A stretch of 51,447 nucleotides of DNA. Origin: Variovorax sp. YR752 (GTDB lineage: Bacteria > Pseudomonadota > Gammaproteobacteria > Burkholderiales > Burkholderiaceae_C). Made by a program: the position numbers and the translations under genes. The DNA lies in the NCBI GenBank assembly GCA_945860785.1, contig CAMATD010000005.1, forward strand, positions 1 through 51,447. Direction: 5' to 3'. The first letter of the stretch is position 1. Every line of letters starts with the position of its first letter. Of the stretch, positions 1 through 8,953 are shown piece after piece. The notes below the pieces were generated by a model. The model made no database searches. It was not told where the DNA came from and was given only the letters and a program-made list of their open reading frames with translations.

Positions 1-109
1 CTGCGATGCCATAGGCGGCCGCGGTCACCGATTCGGTGAACAGGAACTCTGCCTCCGGCGTGCGCGCCGCAGTGGCCGAGAAGACTTGATGGACGGTGGC
101 GTGTGGCAT
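1..109 (-). CDS. Acyl-CoA/AMP-dependent ligase, N-terminal fragment (runs off the window)
   Basis: An ATG at 109 opens a frame that continues off the left edge, giving about 36 residues starting MPHATVHQVF. This opening (a short tail, then a phrase like VHQVFSATAARTPEAEFLF) resembles the N-terminus of AMP-binding acyl-CoA synthetases, where it precedes the first nucleotide-binding motifs. It starts 8 bases after the stop of the dioxygenase beta gene on the same strand, so it is probably the next cistron of that aromatic catabolic operon and would activate an aromatic acid as its CoA ester. Only the extreme N-terminus is visible, so the family call is tentative. Confidence 0.5.
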   Translation of the reverse strand, partial: MPHATVHQVFSATAARTPEAEFLFTESVTAAAYGIA

Positions 110-116
110 CGCGTCC

Positions 117-608
117 CTAGATGAAGAGCTGCACGGCCGGCAGGGCCGCGTCGCAGTTGAGGAGATTGACGCGCTTGAGCGTCATGCGCAGCGCGCCGTC
201 TTGCACCGTGAGGTGATGAAAGAAGGTGCCGACGTAGAACTGCAGCTCGTCACCTTGCGATTCGGTGTAGTGGAATTCGGTGCGCATCACAAAGCGATTG
301 CTCTCGGCATCGAACTGTTCGACCACCGGCACCTGCAGCAGGTGGTGGCAGCGGCTTGGAGGCTGCTGCGAGAAGGCGCGCGGGCTCTTGAGGCGCTCGA
401 TGCGTAGCTCGCGCAGCAGCTTGTCCTCGTAGAGGTGCGAGGTGTGGTTGATGCCGTCTTCCTGGTCGGGCACGAGCGGCACCCAGTAGAAGGCGTCGTC
501 GGTGAAGAGCGCGTTCCATTCTTCGTAGCGGCGCGTGTCGAGCAGGTGCGCTTCGTTCACGACGAAGTCGATCAGGTCCTGGCGGGTGACTTGGATGTCG
601 ATGGCCAT
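117..608 (-). CDS. Aromatic-ring-hydroxylating dioxygenase, beta (small) subunit
   Basis: A 163-residue protein starting MAIDIQVTRQ, the usual size for the small subunit of Rieske non-heme iron dioxygenases (SnoaL/NTF2-like fold). Family hallmarks are the N-terminal helix with an EAHLLDTRRYEEW-type phrase, followed by FTDDAFYWVP and a C-terminal region ending in LFI. The beta subunit has no catalytic iron and helps assemble the alpha3beta3 oxygenase. Its ATG shares one base with the alpha-subunit stop (TGATG), so the two are translationally coupled. A longer upstream reading is possible but would lie wholly inside the alpha gene, so 608 is preferred. The substrate cannot be read from this subunit. 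Confidence 0.87.
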   Translation of the reverse strand: MAIDIQVTRQDLIDFVVNEAHLLDTRRYEEWNALFTDDAFYWVPLVPDQEDGINHTSHLYEDKLLRELRIERLKSPRAFSQQPPSRCHHLLQVPVVEQFDAESNRFVMRTEFHYTESQGDELQFYVGTFFHHLTVQDGALRMTLKRVNLLNCDAALPAVQLFI

Positions 609-1921
609 CACATCGTCTCCGTCATGCGTTCGACCCAGCTGCGGTACTGGTTGCGCATCGGCAATTCGTTGGTGCCGCCGGTCGTGATCTCGCCGCCCTT
701 CAGTTCCGACGCGTCGTAGTCGCGGTGCAGGCTCACCCATTCGTTGCCGCTGGCGTGCAAACCCGCCTGCATGCCGCGATAAGCCTGCAGGTCGTCATGC
801 CCCACCACCGAGAACGGCGAGTTGATGAGCCGGTTGTACATGGTGGTGCGCTGCAGCAGCTCGGGCGGCGCGCCCTTGAGGCGAAAGGTCCAGCTCTCGA
901 TCAGCGTCTTGTCGGCCGAGATCGGCTTGACCACCCGAATCGCCTGGATCGCGCCCTTGATCGTGAGGTTCGGGTAGTACACCGTGTTGTGGCGCGCCAT
1001 GCCGAGGATCTGCGCCGTCTTCTCCTCGCCGTAGCGCGCCTTCATGGCGTCGTCGTATTCGGGAATCGCCTTGTACTTGCTGTGGATGCTGAAGTGCACG
1101 CCCGTGAAGCTGTGGCCGTTGTCGTAGGTGCGGATGCCCATGTCCTCGAAGAACTTGTAGTCGGACATGAAGGGCACGAACTGCTCGACCGCCATGGGCT
1201 TGGGTTCGTCGGCGGGCTTGTCGGCCCACATGCGCTTGGCGGTGCCAGCCGAGGACTCGTGCGCCACCATGGGGTGCATGGTGTCGTTGAGGTTCTCGAC
1301 GAACATCTTCCAGTTGCACTGGTGCATGAAGCGCAAGCACCCGCCTGCGATCTCGAGTTCGCCTTCGGGCGAGCGGTCGGCCATGTTGTCGATGGAGCTC
1401 AGCGAGTCGCCGAAGTACTCGTCGAAGTCAGGACCTGCGTCGTTGATCTTCACGAAGATGAAGCCGCGGTGGCTGCGCACATGCTTCAGCGTGGTCAGGC
1501 CCTTGGCCGACTCGCACTCGTGCAGCGCGGTGTTCTCGTAGCCAGTCTTGAGCGGAATAGCGAGCAGCGAACCGTCGGTCTTGAAGGTCCAGGCGTGGTA
1601 CGGGCAGCGGAAGAACTTGCCGGTGTTGCCGCAGGGCGCGCTCACCAGCCTCGAGCCCTTGTGGGCGCAGCGGTTCATCATCGCGCGCACGCTGCCGTCG
1701 GTGTGGCGCACGACGATCAGCGGACGGCCGGCGATCTCGTTGCTGATCCAGTCGCCCGGCTTCGGCAGCTGGCTCTCGTGGCCGACGTAGTTCCAGGTGT
1801 TGGCGAAGAAGTGCTCCTGCTCCAGCTCGAACAGCTCCTGGCTGGTGTAGAGGTCGCGGTGCACGCGGTCGTTCTGCACGAGCGCGCGGATGGCTTCGGG
1901 GTTGTCTCGGTACGAGGGCAT
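608..1921 (-). CDS. Aromatic-ring-hydroxylating dioxygenase, alpha (large) subunit, Rieske type
   Basis: A 437-residue oxygenase component. The Rieske 2Fe-2S ligands are visible as C85-x-H87 and C106-x2-H109. The mononuclear iron site appears as D213-x2-H216-x4-H221 (NDTMHPMVAH). The product would dihydroxylate or mono-oxygenate an aromatic ring with O2 and electrons from the adjacent reductase. Two in-frame ATGs compete: 1930, only 2 bases after an AAGGAG ribosome site, and 1921, 11 bases after it. I chose 1921 because the family starts near MPSYRDN. Gene order reductase-alpha-beta on one strand supports a complete multicomponent oxygenase. Context with indolepyruvate-type genes and MarR suggests an indolic substrate such as indole-3-acetate, which is inference. 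Confidence 0.9.
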   Translation of the reverse strand: MPSYRDNPEAIRALVQNDRVHRDLYTSQELFELEQEHFFANTWNYVGHESQLPKPGDWISNEIAGRPLIVVRHTDGSVRAMMNRCAHKGSRLVSAPCGNTGKFFRCPYHAWTFKTDGSLLAIPLKTGYENTALHECESAKGLTTLKHVRSHRGFIFVKINDAGPDFDEYFGDSLSSIDNMADRSPEGELEIAGGCLRFMHQCNWKMFVENLNDTMHPMVAHESSAGTAKRMWADKPADEPKPMAVEQFVPFMSDYKFFEDMGIRTYDNGHSFTGVHFSIHSKYKAIPEYDDAMKARYGEEKTAQILGMARHNTVYYPNLTIKGAIQAIRVVKPISADKTLIESWTFRLKGAPPELLQRTTMYNRLINSPFSVVGHDDLQAYRGMQAGLHASGNEWVSLHRDYDASELKGGEITTGGTNELPMRNQYRSWVERMTETM

Positions 1922-1937
1922 GGTTCTCATGGCTCCT

Positions 1938-2930
1938 TCAGATGTCGAGCACCAGGCGCGCACCCTTGGCGCGCGAGATGCAGATCTGGATGACGTTGCC
2001 CTCCGCCTTCTCGCGGGCGGTCAGCACGTAGTCGCGGTGCTCGATCTCGCCTTCGATCACGGGCACGGCGCACACGCCGCATTCGCCGCGCTTGCAGTCG
2101 AACATCGGGTCGCAGCCGTGCTCGATCAGGCAGTCGAGGATGCTCTGGTCGGCCGGCACGGTGAAACGCTGGCCCGACTGGGCGAGCTCCACCTCGAAGG
2201 GAGGGTCGCCTTCTTCCGCAACCGGCTCGGTGAAGAGTTCAAAGTGCACGCGGTCGTGTTCCCAGCCGCGCGCCTGGGTGCGGGCCAGCACGGCTTCGAG
2301 CATGACCTTGGGGCCGCAGACGTACAGGCGGTCGCCGGTGGGCACCCCGTCGAGCAGCGCATCGATGTCGAGCGGCGCACCGGCCTCCGCATCGGCATGC
2401 ACGCGCAGATCGTCGCCCAGCAGGGTTTGCAGTTCGGGCAGGAAGGCCATCAGGTCGCGGCTGCGGCCGGCATAGTGCATGCGCACCGGTGCTTCTTCGG
2501 CGCGACGGCGTGCGGCCATGGTGGCCAGCGGCGTGACGCCGATGCCGCCCGCCACCAGCACCGAGCCGCCGGGGCCGGTGTGCAGCGGGAAGTCGTTCTT
2601 CGGCGCTTCGATGGCGAGCGTGTCGCCCTCGTTCAGCCGCTCGTGCATGAAGCGCGAGCCGCCCCGGCCCTCGGCTTCCTTGCGCACGGCGATCACGTAT
2701 TCCGTCGGCGCGTTCGTGGCGTTGCGCGCCGTAGCGAAGTTGATCAACGAGTAATGGCGCCAGTCGGCCTTTCCGTCGGGCAACGACACCTGCACCCGGA
2801 TGTGGGCGCCGGCCGCAAAGCCGGGCAACGGGCGACCATCTTCCGCGCGCAGTCGCAGCATGCGGATCAGCGGATTGAGTTCGCGCACTTCGGCGACGCG
2901 AAGCTGGAGCGTGGCGGTGGGAGCGGTCAT
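1938..2930 (-). CDS. Phthalate-dioxygenase-reductase/VanB-type flavin, 2Fe-2S oxidoreductase
   Basis: A 330-residue electron-transfer component. The flavin/NAD domain comes first, with the flavin-binding HYSL at residues 59-62 and a GGIGVTPL nucleotide-binding loop near residue 130. A C-terminal plant-type ferredoxin domain follows, with ligands C279, C284, C287 and C317 (CKRGECGVC and later C). This order (reductase, then ferredoxin) is that of the PDR/vanillate demethylase reductase class. It passes electrons from NAD(P)H to the Rieske oxygenase encoded immediately downstream (stop at 1938, oxygenase start at 1921). The upstream iorB-like gene ends 14 bases before it, so it sits in the same transcript. 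Confidence 0.9.
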   Translation of the reverse strand: MTAPTATLQLRVAEVRELNPLIRMLRLRAEDGRPLPGFAAGAHIRVQVSLPDGKADWRHYSLINFATARNATNAPTEYVIAVRKEAEGRGGSRFMHERLNEGDTLAIEAPKNDFPLHTGPGGSVLVAGGIGVTPLATMAARRRAEEAPVRMHYAGRSRDLMAFLPELQTLLGDDLRVHADAEAGAPLDIDALLDGVPTGDRLYVCGPKVMLEAVLARTQARGWEHDRVHFELFTEPVAEEGDPPFEVELAQSGQRFTVPADQSILDCLIEHGCDPMFDCKRGECGVCAVPVIEGEIEHRDYVLTAREKAEGNVIQICISRAKGARLVLDI

Positions 2931-2944
2931 CGTGCGTTGTCTCT

Positions 2945-4447
2945 TCAGGCCAGTGCGTGCTGCGCCAGCGCAGCCTGCAGCTTGTGGCCGTGTTCGTCAG
3001 CGAGCGCCGCGTCGCGCAGCTCGCGCAAGGTGGCGGGAGCGAGCGCCGTGCCGGCACGCTCGACGGCGCGCATCACGGTGTCGTAGTTGCGGATGCCGCG
3101 CTCGTGCGTGTCGCTGTAGCCCTTGACCAGGCGCTGGCACTGGGCGAGTTCCACCGCCAGCTCGGGATTGCGCTGCGCGGTGGCGGCAATGCGCTGCAGT
3201 CATTCCTCGATGCGGCGGTTTTCTTCCGCGTAGCGCATCGTCGAACGGCGCCAGCGCTTCATCCAAGCCACGGTGCGCAGCATCAGGTAGCCGCGCAGCG
3301 AGCTGGTCTGGATCACGCGGCCCTTCCGGGTGAAGCGCTCGACGAGCTTCTTCGGCAGCGTCGAGTTCATGAGCCAGCGGCCGATGCCACCCGGGAGCGT
3401 CTCGCAGATTTCCTGCAGGCGCGGGTGCATGTATTCGTTGATGGCGAGCACCTGGCCCGACTGCACGCGGGCCTCGCCGCGCACGCGTTCGAAGCGGGTC
3501 GCGCGGGTCTTGAGCGCGGCGACGCGGGCGGTGTCTTCGTAGGACATCCAGAGTGCGAGGTGCCGTGCAGTCTCGCGCAGCAGTTGATCGTTGTTGCCGG
3601 GCAAGGCGACAACGGCGGCCATGCGGTCGAGGAACAGGCCCGCGTAGGCCAGGTCCTGGTAGTCGATGAGGCGGCGCACGCCTTCCAGCAGCAGGTCCTG
3701 CGCAGTGGCCGAAAACTCGCGCTGCACGCGTTCGACCAGTGCGCGCACGGCCGGATGACGGGGTTGCGGCGCCGGCACTGCCGCCGGTGCGGCCTGCACC
3801 GGCTCGCCATCGTCGCCGCCTTGCGCGCGTGCAAATGCAGCGCCGAAAGCCTTGAGGCTGGGCTTGACGCCCACGCCGCCGCGCTCGACGGTCGCCTCGA
3901 ACTGCGCGCGACTGAAGGGCAACACGCCCGAGCCCGCCAGTGCGCCGAAGAGCACCGCGCTGATCACGCTGCCGGATGCCTCGGCCGCCTGCGCCATGTC
4001 GAAGCGGATGAAGCGCTTGGCAGCCTTGGCCGTGTGCGCGAGCAGTTGATCGCTGTCGACACGGCCATCGCCGAGCGCGCTCTTCTCCGCGATGGAGAAC
4101 ACGCGGTGAGTCGAGGCAATCAGCGTGGTGCGATCAGAAGTGACCAGTCCGCGCTGCACGGCACGGCCGGCCTCCATGAGTTCCGAAGCCAGCACCACAT
4201 CGACATCGCCCGGCAGCGGCATCAACGCCAGCACCGGCAGGCCGCCGTCCGCCTCGGCCTGCGCGGTCGGATAAAGCTCGACGTAGTAAATGGTGGCGCC
4301 GGTACGCTGGGCCACGCCCGGCACCGAAGTGGTCTGGGCGACGTAGCCATTGGCCTCGCCCATGTCGACGACCCAGTCGGCCAGCACGCCGCCTCCCTCC
4401 CCGCCCATGGCAAGGATCGCGATCTTGATAGGTTGTGCTTGGGTCAT
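2945..4447 (-). pseudogene. 2-oxoacid (indolepyruvate-type) oxidoreductase beta subunit, interrupted by an in-frame TGA
   Basis: The frame from ATG 4447 encodes a nucleotide-binding 2-oxoacid:acceptor oxidoreductase gamma/beta domain with a glycine-rich start (ILAMGGEGGGVLADW, TSVPGVAQRTGATIYY) and a long helical C-terminal half. A TGA at 3200-3202 interrupts it. The same frame continues without another stop to 2945 and the two parts together give about 500 residues, the usual length for this IorB-like family. The TGA sits where tryptophan is plausible (RRIEE-stop-LQRI), so one G-to-A change from TGG explains it. It may be a real nonsense mutation or a sequence error. It would partner the iorA-like product encoded upstream to oxidise a 2-oxoacid, such as indolepyruvate, to its CoA ester. 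Confidence 0.82.
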
Positions 4448-4451
4448 CGCT

Positions 4452-6634
4452 TCAGAACGCATAGGCTTCGCGGCGACACGCTTCGCCGCGCTGCAGCCAG
4501 CCGATCACGCCACTGCGGACGCGCTCGCGCAGGCGGTCCCAGCGGCTCGGGTTGCTCACGATCTGCGCCTTGTAGAACGAGGGGCACAGCACCGCGGCAT
4601 GCGACACCTCGCCGCACACGCCGCAGCCCACGCAGCTGTCGAGCACGGTCGCGACCGGATCGGTGCGCAGCGGATCGGGGTTGGGCTTGATCGAGAGCGA
4701 AGGGCAGTCCGACAGGCGGATGCATGAGTGATCGCCGGTGCAGGTGTCGGAATCGACGCCGAACTTCTCGCGCACCATGCGTTTGCCATCGGCGATGGCC
4801 TTGCGCACCAGCGGCTTCTCGCGGCGCTGCTTGTTGAGCATGCACTCCGACTGCGCAATCAGGACCTTGGGGCCCTTGGTCTGGGTGGTGAGCGCTTCCT
4901 TGAGCGCATCGCGCATGCCGGCGACGTCGTAGGTGCGGCGCAGGGTCCGGACCCACTCGACGCCCACGCCGCGCACGGCGCGCTCGATGGCGTGGCCGGT
5001 GCTGCGCGTCTTGTTCACGGCGTGCGACGACAGGATGTCCTGTCCGCCCGTGGCCGAGGTGTAGTTGTTGTCGACGACGATGGTGAGGTTGTCGCTCTTG
5101 TTGAAGACCGAGTTCGCCACGCCGCTCGTCAGGCCGTTGTGCCAGAAGCCGCCGTCGCCCATCATCGAGATCGCGCGCTTGCCGGCCGGTGCATTGAGTG
5201 CCGAGGCGCCCGCCCCACCGAGGCCATAGCCCATGGTGGTGTTGCCGATGTTGAAGGGCGGCAGGATGGAGAACAGGTGGCAGCCGATGTCGGCGCTGAC
5301 GTGGTGCGCGCCGAGTTCGCGCTCCACAGCTTCATCGCGCTGAAGATCGGGCGTTCGGGGCAGCCTGTGCAGAAGCCCGGCGGGCGCGCGTGCACGACCT
5401 CGCCCAGCGGCAGCGTGGGCTCGGGCGCCGCATCGACGCCGATGGCAGCCACCTCCTTGAGCGGGATCACCTTGCGCACCGGCACAGGTACAGGCAACGG
5501 CGCTAGCCGGTCGTAGCGCTCGCAGAAACTACGCGCGCCTTTCAACAGTTCGGACGATGTGTATTCGCCGGCAACAGGCAACATGTCCTTGCCGTGCAGC
5601 GCAGTGTTGGAGCCCGCCTGGCGCAGGATGGTCGCGAGGTTCTGCTCGACGAAATTGGGCTGGCCCTCCTCCACGATCATCACCGCGCGCTTGCCTTCGC
5701 AGAAGCGGATGACCTCGCTCTCGATGACCGGGTAGGCCACGTTCATCACATAGAGCGGCACCTGCGTGTTGCCGTAGACATCGGCCAGGCCCAGGCGCTC
5801 GAGCGCGCGCAGCAGCGTGTTGTAGCTGCCGCCCTGCACGATGATGCCGATGTCGTCGGCGTCTTCCGAGAAGAACTCGTTGAGCTTGCGCTCCTCGATG
5901 AAGCGCACCGCGGCGGGCCAGCGGTCCTTCACTTTTTCCTGCTCGTGCACGAAGCTCGCGGGCGGCAGCACGATGCGGCTGACGTCGCGCTGCGGGTTCT
6001 CGAGCGCTTCCTTCAGCGTGAACTTCGCGCGCTTGTTGTCGCCGGCAATGAAGTGGCCGTGCACATGGCAGGCGCGGATGCGCAGTTGCAGCATCACAGG
6101 CGTGTTGCTGGCTTCGGAGAGGTCGAAGCCCTGCTTGACCGCATCGACGATGCTCGGCAGGTTGGGTCGCGGATCGAGCAGCCAGATCTGCGACTTCATC
6201 GCGAAGGCATGGCTGCGCTCCTGCATGATCGACGAGCCTTCGCCGTAGTCCTCGCCCACGATGATCAGCGCGCCGCCGGTCACGCCGCCTGAAGCAAGGT
6301 TGGCCAGTGCGTCGGAGGCCACGTTGGTGCCCACGGTGGCCTTGAAGGTGACGGCGCCGCGCAGCGGGTAGTTGACGGAAGCAGCCAGCGTGGCGGCAGC
6401 GGTGGCTTCGCTCGCGCTGTTCTCGAAGCGGATGCCCTGTTCGGCAAGGATGTCCTGCGCATCGGCCAGCACGTCCATCAGGTGCGAGATGGGCGCGCCC
6501 TGGTAGCCGGCCACATAGGAAACTCCGGATTCAAGCAGGGCCTTGGTGACGGCCAGAATGCCCTCACCGCGAAATACATCTCCGCCAGAAAGCCGTAGTT
6601 TCTTGACTTCTTCGACGAACGAACGCTCAGCCAT
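4452..6634 (-). pseudogene. 2-oxoacid (indolepyruvate-type) oxidoreductase alpha subunit, frameshifted
   Basis: Starts MAERSFVEEVKK with AAGGA five bases before the ATG at 6634. The N-terminal part holds the pyrimidine-binding thiamine domain and ends at CTGCPERPIFSAMKL. The frame then breaks near 5327/5328 and resumes one frame over with VERELGAHHVSADIGCHLFSI. The second part carries the ThDP motif GDGGFWHNG and a C-terminal iron-sulfur motif CVGCGVCGEV-x5-LCP. A one-base loss in CT-GTG (expected Lys-Leu-Val-Glu) explains the break. Repaired length is about 727 residues, normal for IorA-like proteins. A second 4Fe-4S motif before the last one is degenerate (CTGDHSCIRLSDCP). The iorB-like gene follows after 4 bases. 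Confidence 0.85.
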
Positions 6635-6691
6635 GTGGGTCCTTCTTCTTTCTCGTGGGAGGATGCGCTTCAGGTGCCACATCACGCCTTC

Positions 6692-6725
6692 TATAATGTT
6701 GACAAATGAATGTATCTACAATCAT
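6692..6725 (+). promoter_or_regulatory. MarR promoter -10 and 20-bp inverted-repeat operator candidate
   Basis: A perfect TATAAT lies at 6692-6697, with a weak TTCAGG 17 bases upstream, pointing towards the MarR gene. Just after it, 6706-6725 reads ATGAATGTATCTACAATCAT, two 9-base arms (ATGAATGTA and TACAATCAT) matching in 8 of 9 positions around a TC centre. This size and symmetry suit a MarR dimer. The site lies between the divergent MarR gene and the iorA-like operon, so one bound dimer could control both directions. On the opposite strand TTGTAG and CATTAT, 17 bases apart, overlap it and may be the operon promoter. Confidence 0.6.
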
Positions 6726-6778
6726 GAACTACCCTAGACATGCAAGCAGCGTGCCCGCGGCGACTGTGAGGTGCCTTC

Positions 6779-7255
6779 ATGGCTGATCAACCCGTCGAAT
6801 CGCATCGCTTCGTCGATGACTACCTGCCTGCGCTGCTGGCGCAGGCCAGCCAGCTGATCTCCTCGGAGTTCCACGAGGTGGCGCGCCAGCAAGGGTTCTC
6901 TGTGTCGGAGTGGCGCGTGATGGCATCGCTTGCAGGCAGCGAGCCGATCAGCATTGGTCAGCTTGCGCAGGTGACCGTCACCAAGCAGCCGACGGTGACG
7001 CGCCTGCTGGACCGCATGGAATCGCGCGGACAGGTCGAGCGCTTGCCCCACGAAAGTGATCGCCGCATCACGCTGGTGCGCATCACGCGCAAGGGGCTGA
7101 AGGCCGTCGAGCACCTGATGGAACTGGCACGCGACCACGAGCGGCGCGTGCTCGAACCCTTCGGCCTGCGGCGCGCCGAAGAGCTGAAGCAGACGTTGCG
7201 GCGGATGATCGAACTGCACGTGCATGTGCCGGTCGAGGAACCGGAGGAAGAGTAA
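6779..7255 (+). CDS. MarR-family transcriptional regulator
   Basis: A 158-residue winged-helix regulator. The DNA-binding core is visible as FSVSEWRVMASLAG, ISIGQLAQVT, KQPTVTRLLDRMESRGQVERLP (recognition helix then wing) and SDRRITLVRITRKGL. Dimer helices flank it at both ends. It is the first rightward gene after the divergent iorA-iorB-reductase-dioxygenase-ligase operon, with a MarR-sized inverted repeat in the gap. It is therefore probably the local repressor, released by the aromatic substrate or its CoA ester. The ATG at 6779 is preceded by GAGG. Its length and position match what I recall of IadR/MarR regulators of auxin catabolism, but that identity is inferred. Confidence 0.88.
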   Translation: MADQPVESHRFVDDYLPALLAQASQLISSEFHEVARQQGFSVSEWRVMASLAGSEPISIGQLAQVTVTKQPTVTRLLDRMESRGQVERLPHESDRRITLVRITRKGLKAVEHLMELARDHERRVLEPFGLRRAEELKQTLRRMIELHVHVPVEEPEEE

Positions 7256-7276
7256 GGCGCCCCGCCCTTTGCGCGG

Positions 7277-8156
7277 TTAGGGCACGAGCACCGCGCGGCC
7301 GCGATGGCCGCGCTGCGCGATCCATTCGAGCGCGATGGCGGCATCGGCCAGTGCGAAGCTCTGCACTTCGAGATGCAGGCGTCCATCGACCAATCGTGAG
7401 AGCAGCTCGGGCTGCTGCGGCACGGCCAGCGGCTTCGCGCCTGAACATGTTGAGCGGTAGCAGCGAGACGTCGCGCTGCAGGAAGTGCGCGATGTTGAGT
7501 TGCAGCGTCGGGCCTGCAGTGTAGCCGATCAGCACGGCGCGTCCACCCGGGCGCACGGAGGGCAGGACCGCCGAGAGAACGCTTCCACCCACTGTGTCGA
7601 TCAGCAGGTCCGCACTCGCAGGCGGTGGAGGCTCGGCATGCGGGTCGACGGCGATCACAGTTCAGCCGGCATCGCGTGCCAGCTGAACGACGAGCGAGCC
7701 CACGGCACCGCTCGCGCCTGTCACCAGAACTTGCTCTCCGGCCTGCAGCTTCGCAACTTCATGCAGCGCCACCCATGCCGAGGTGGTGGGTGAAAAGAAC
7801 GCGGCACCGAGCGTCATCGGGAGCGCGTCGGGCAAGAGGCCGAGGGCTTCGTCAGGTGCATCGATCTGCTCGCACCATGTGCCATCGAACAGCGTACTCA
7901 GGCCACTGCCACGCAGCCACACGCGCTGCCCGACGGCATAGCGTTCGCTCGCGACGACGATGCCTGCGGCTTCCACTCCGGGCGTGTAGGGCAACGGCGG
8001 ATGACGAAGGAAGCTCCCGCGCCACACGGTGCGGTCGATGTGGTCGACCGTCGCGGCCTGCATGCGAACGACGGTGCGGCCGGGTCGCAGCACCGGGTCA
8101 ACCACCTCTTCCAGCACGGGCACCGCATCGAAACCGTGGATGCGAATGACTTTCAT
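7277..8156 (-). pseudogene. Zinc-independent quinone oxidoreductase/alcohol dehydrogenase, doubly disrupted
   Basis: The first 164 residues from ATG 8156 are a clear medium-chain dehydrogenase/reductase: MKVIRIHGFDAVPVLEEV, a GroES-like half, then the nucleotide-binding loop VTGASGAVGSLVVQLA. A TGA at 7662-7664 follows LARDAG. The same frame resumes with TVIAVDPHAE, so TGG (Trp) is the likely ancestral codon. Near 7440, after PLNMFR, the frame shifts and the true C-terminus (AKPLAVPQQPELLSRLVDG ... GRAVLVP) continues in another frame to a TAA at 7277. With two lesions it is either a decayed gene or poorly sequenced. Its ATG overlaps the hydrolase stop by ATGA coupling. Confidence 0.8.
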
Positions 8157-8953
8157 GGCAGCGTCGAAAGAAAGTCGAGCACCGTCTGTGCGAAGGCTTC
8201 GGGCATCTGGTCGGGCAAGGGGACCATGCCGCCTTCAATGTCGACGATGCGCGCATTCGGCAGATGGTGCTGCAACTCTGTCGCATGCGGCGCGGCGAAG
8301 GGATCGTCGGTGGCGCGGATGATGAGCGTGGGTTGCGCCACCTGGGCGATGCGGTCTTCCATGCGGTAGGACGCGACAGCGCGGTGCCCCTCTTCGACGC
8401 GGTGGCCGACCTTCAATGCATCGAGCACAAAGGCTTCCAGCAAATCAGGGCGCCCCACCGGATAGAAGCCCTGGCGTCTTTGCCACAGCGCAGTGAGATG
8501 GGTTCCGTCTTCGCTCGGCACGACTTCGTCGATGGGCGGCCTCTGGGCCCGTGCGATGCGAAAAGACTCGTTGGTATACGGCGTGGACGACAACACCAAG
8601 CCACGCACGCGATCGGGGAAGGCGGCTGCCAGTTCGAGCGCCACGACACCGCCGGTGTGATGGCCCACGACATCGGCCTGCCGAATGTCCAGCGCATCGA
8701 GCAGCTCGCAAGCTACTCGCGCCCATTGCCCGATGCTCGCCGGCACGCCGCCGCCCGAAGAATCGCCGAAGCCCGCGGTGTCCATCGCGATGGCACGATA
8801 CCGCGCACCGATCAACGGCAACACTTCGCGATACTTGGCCCAGCTGCGCGGCGACTGATGCAGCAACCACACGGCCGGCGCATCCGCATCGCCGCACGCC
8901 GCGTAGTGCACCTGTCCCACCGACAGGTCGGCAAAGGCGCGACGGATCGTCAT
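8153..8953 (-). CDS. Alpha/beta-fold hydrolase with atypical nucleophile elbow
   Basis: A 266-residue alpha/beta-hydrolase-fold protein. The oxyanion strand HQSPRSW, the strand AMDTAGFGDS, the elbow VVGHHTGGVVALELA and the late acid/His region (IIRATDDPFAAPH) are in the usual order. The elbow should read G-x-Ser-x-G, but here it is G-H-His-T-G, so the standard serine nucleophile is absent. The enzyme may use another residue, act as a lyase or dioxygenase-like member of the fold, or be non-hydrolytic. The start overlaps the stop of the 3-hydroxyacyl-CoA dehydrogenase by ATGA, and the next gene (qor) starts inside its stop. All belong to one catabolic operon with unknown substrate. Confidence 0.82.
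   Translation of the reverse strand: MTIRRAFADLSVGQVHYAACGDADAPAVWLLHQSPRSWAKYREVLPLIGARYRAIAMDTAGFGDSSGGGVPASIGQWARVACELLDALDIRQADVVGHHTGGVVALELAAAFPDRVRGLVLSSTPYTNESFRIARAQRPPIDEVVPSEDGTHLTALWQRRQGFYPVGRPDLLEAFVLDALKVGHRVEEGHRAVASYRMEDRIAQVAQPTLIIRATDDPFAAPHATELQHHLPNARIVDIEGGMVPLPDQMPEAFAQTVLDFLSTLP

Noticed and set aside
725..1993. Long open frames antisense to the dioxygenase and many other genes
   Set aside because: High GC keeps opposite frames open. Their translations are rich in Arg, Ala, His and Val, without family motifs, and they mirror real genes.
3200..7664. UGA recoded as tryptophan or selenocysteine
   Set aside because: Two TGA-for-Trp cases exist, but all clear genes in the window use TGA as a normal stop and no SECIS-like structure was seen. 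Point mutation or error is simpler.
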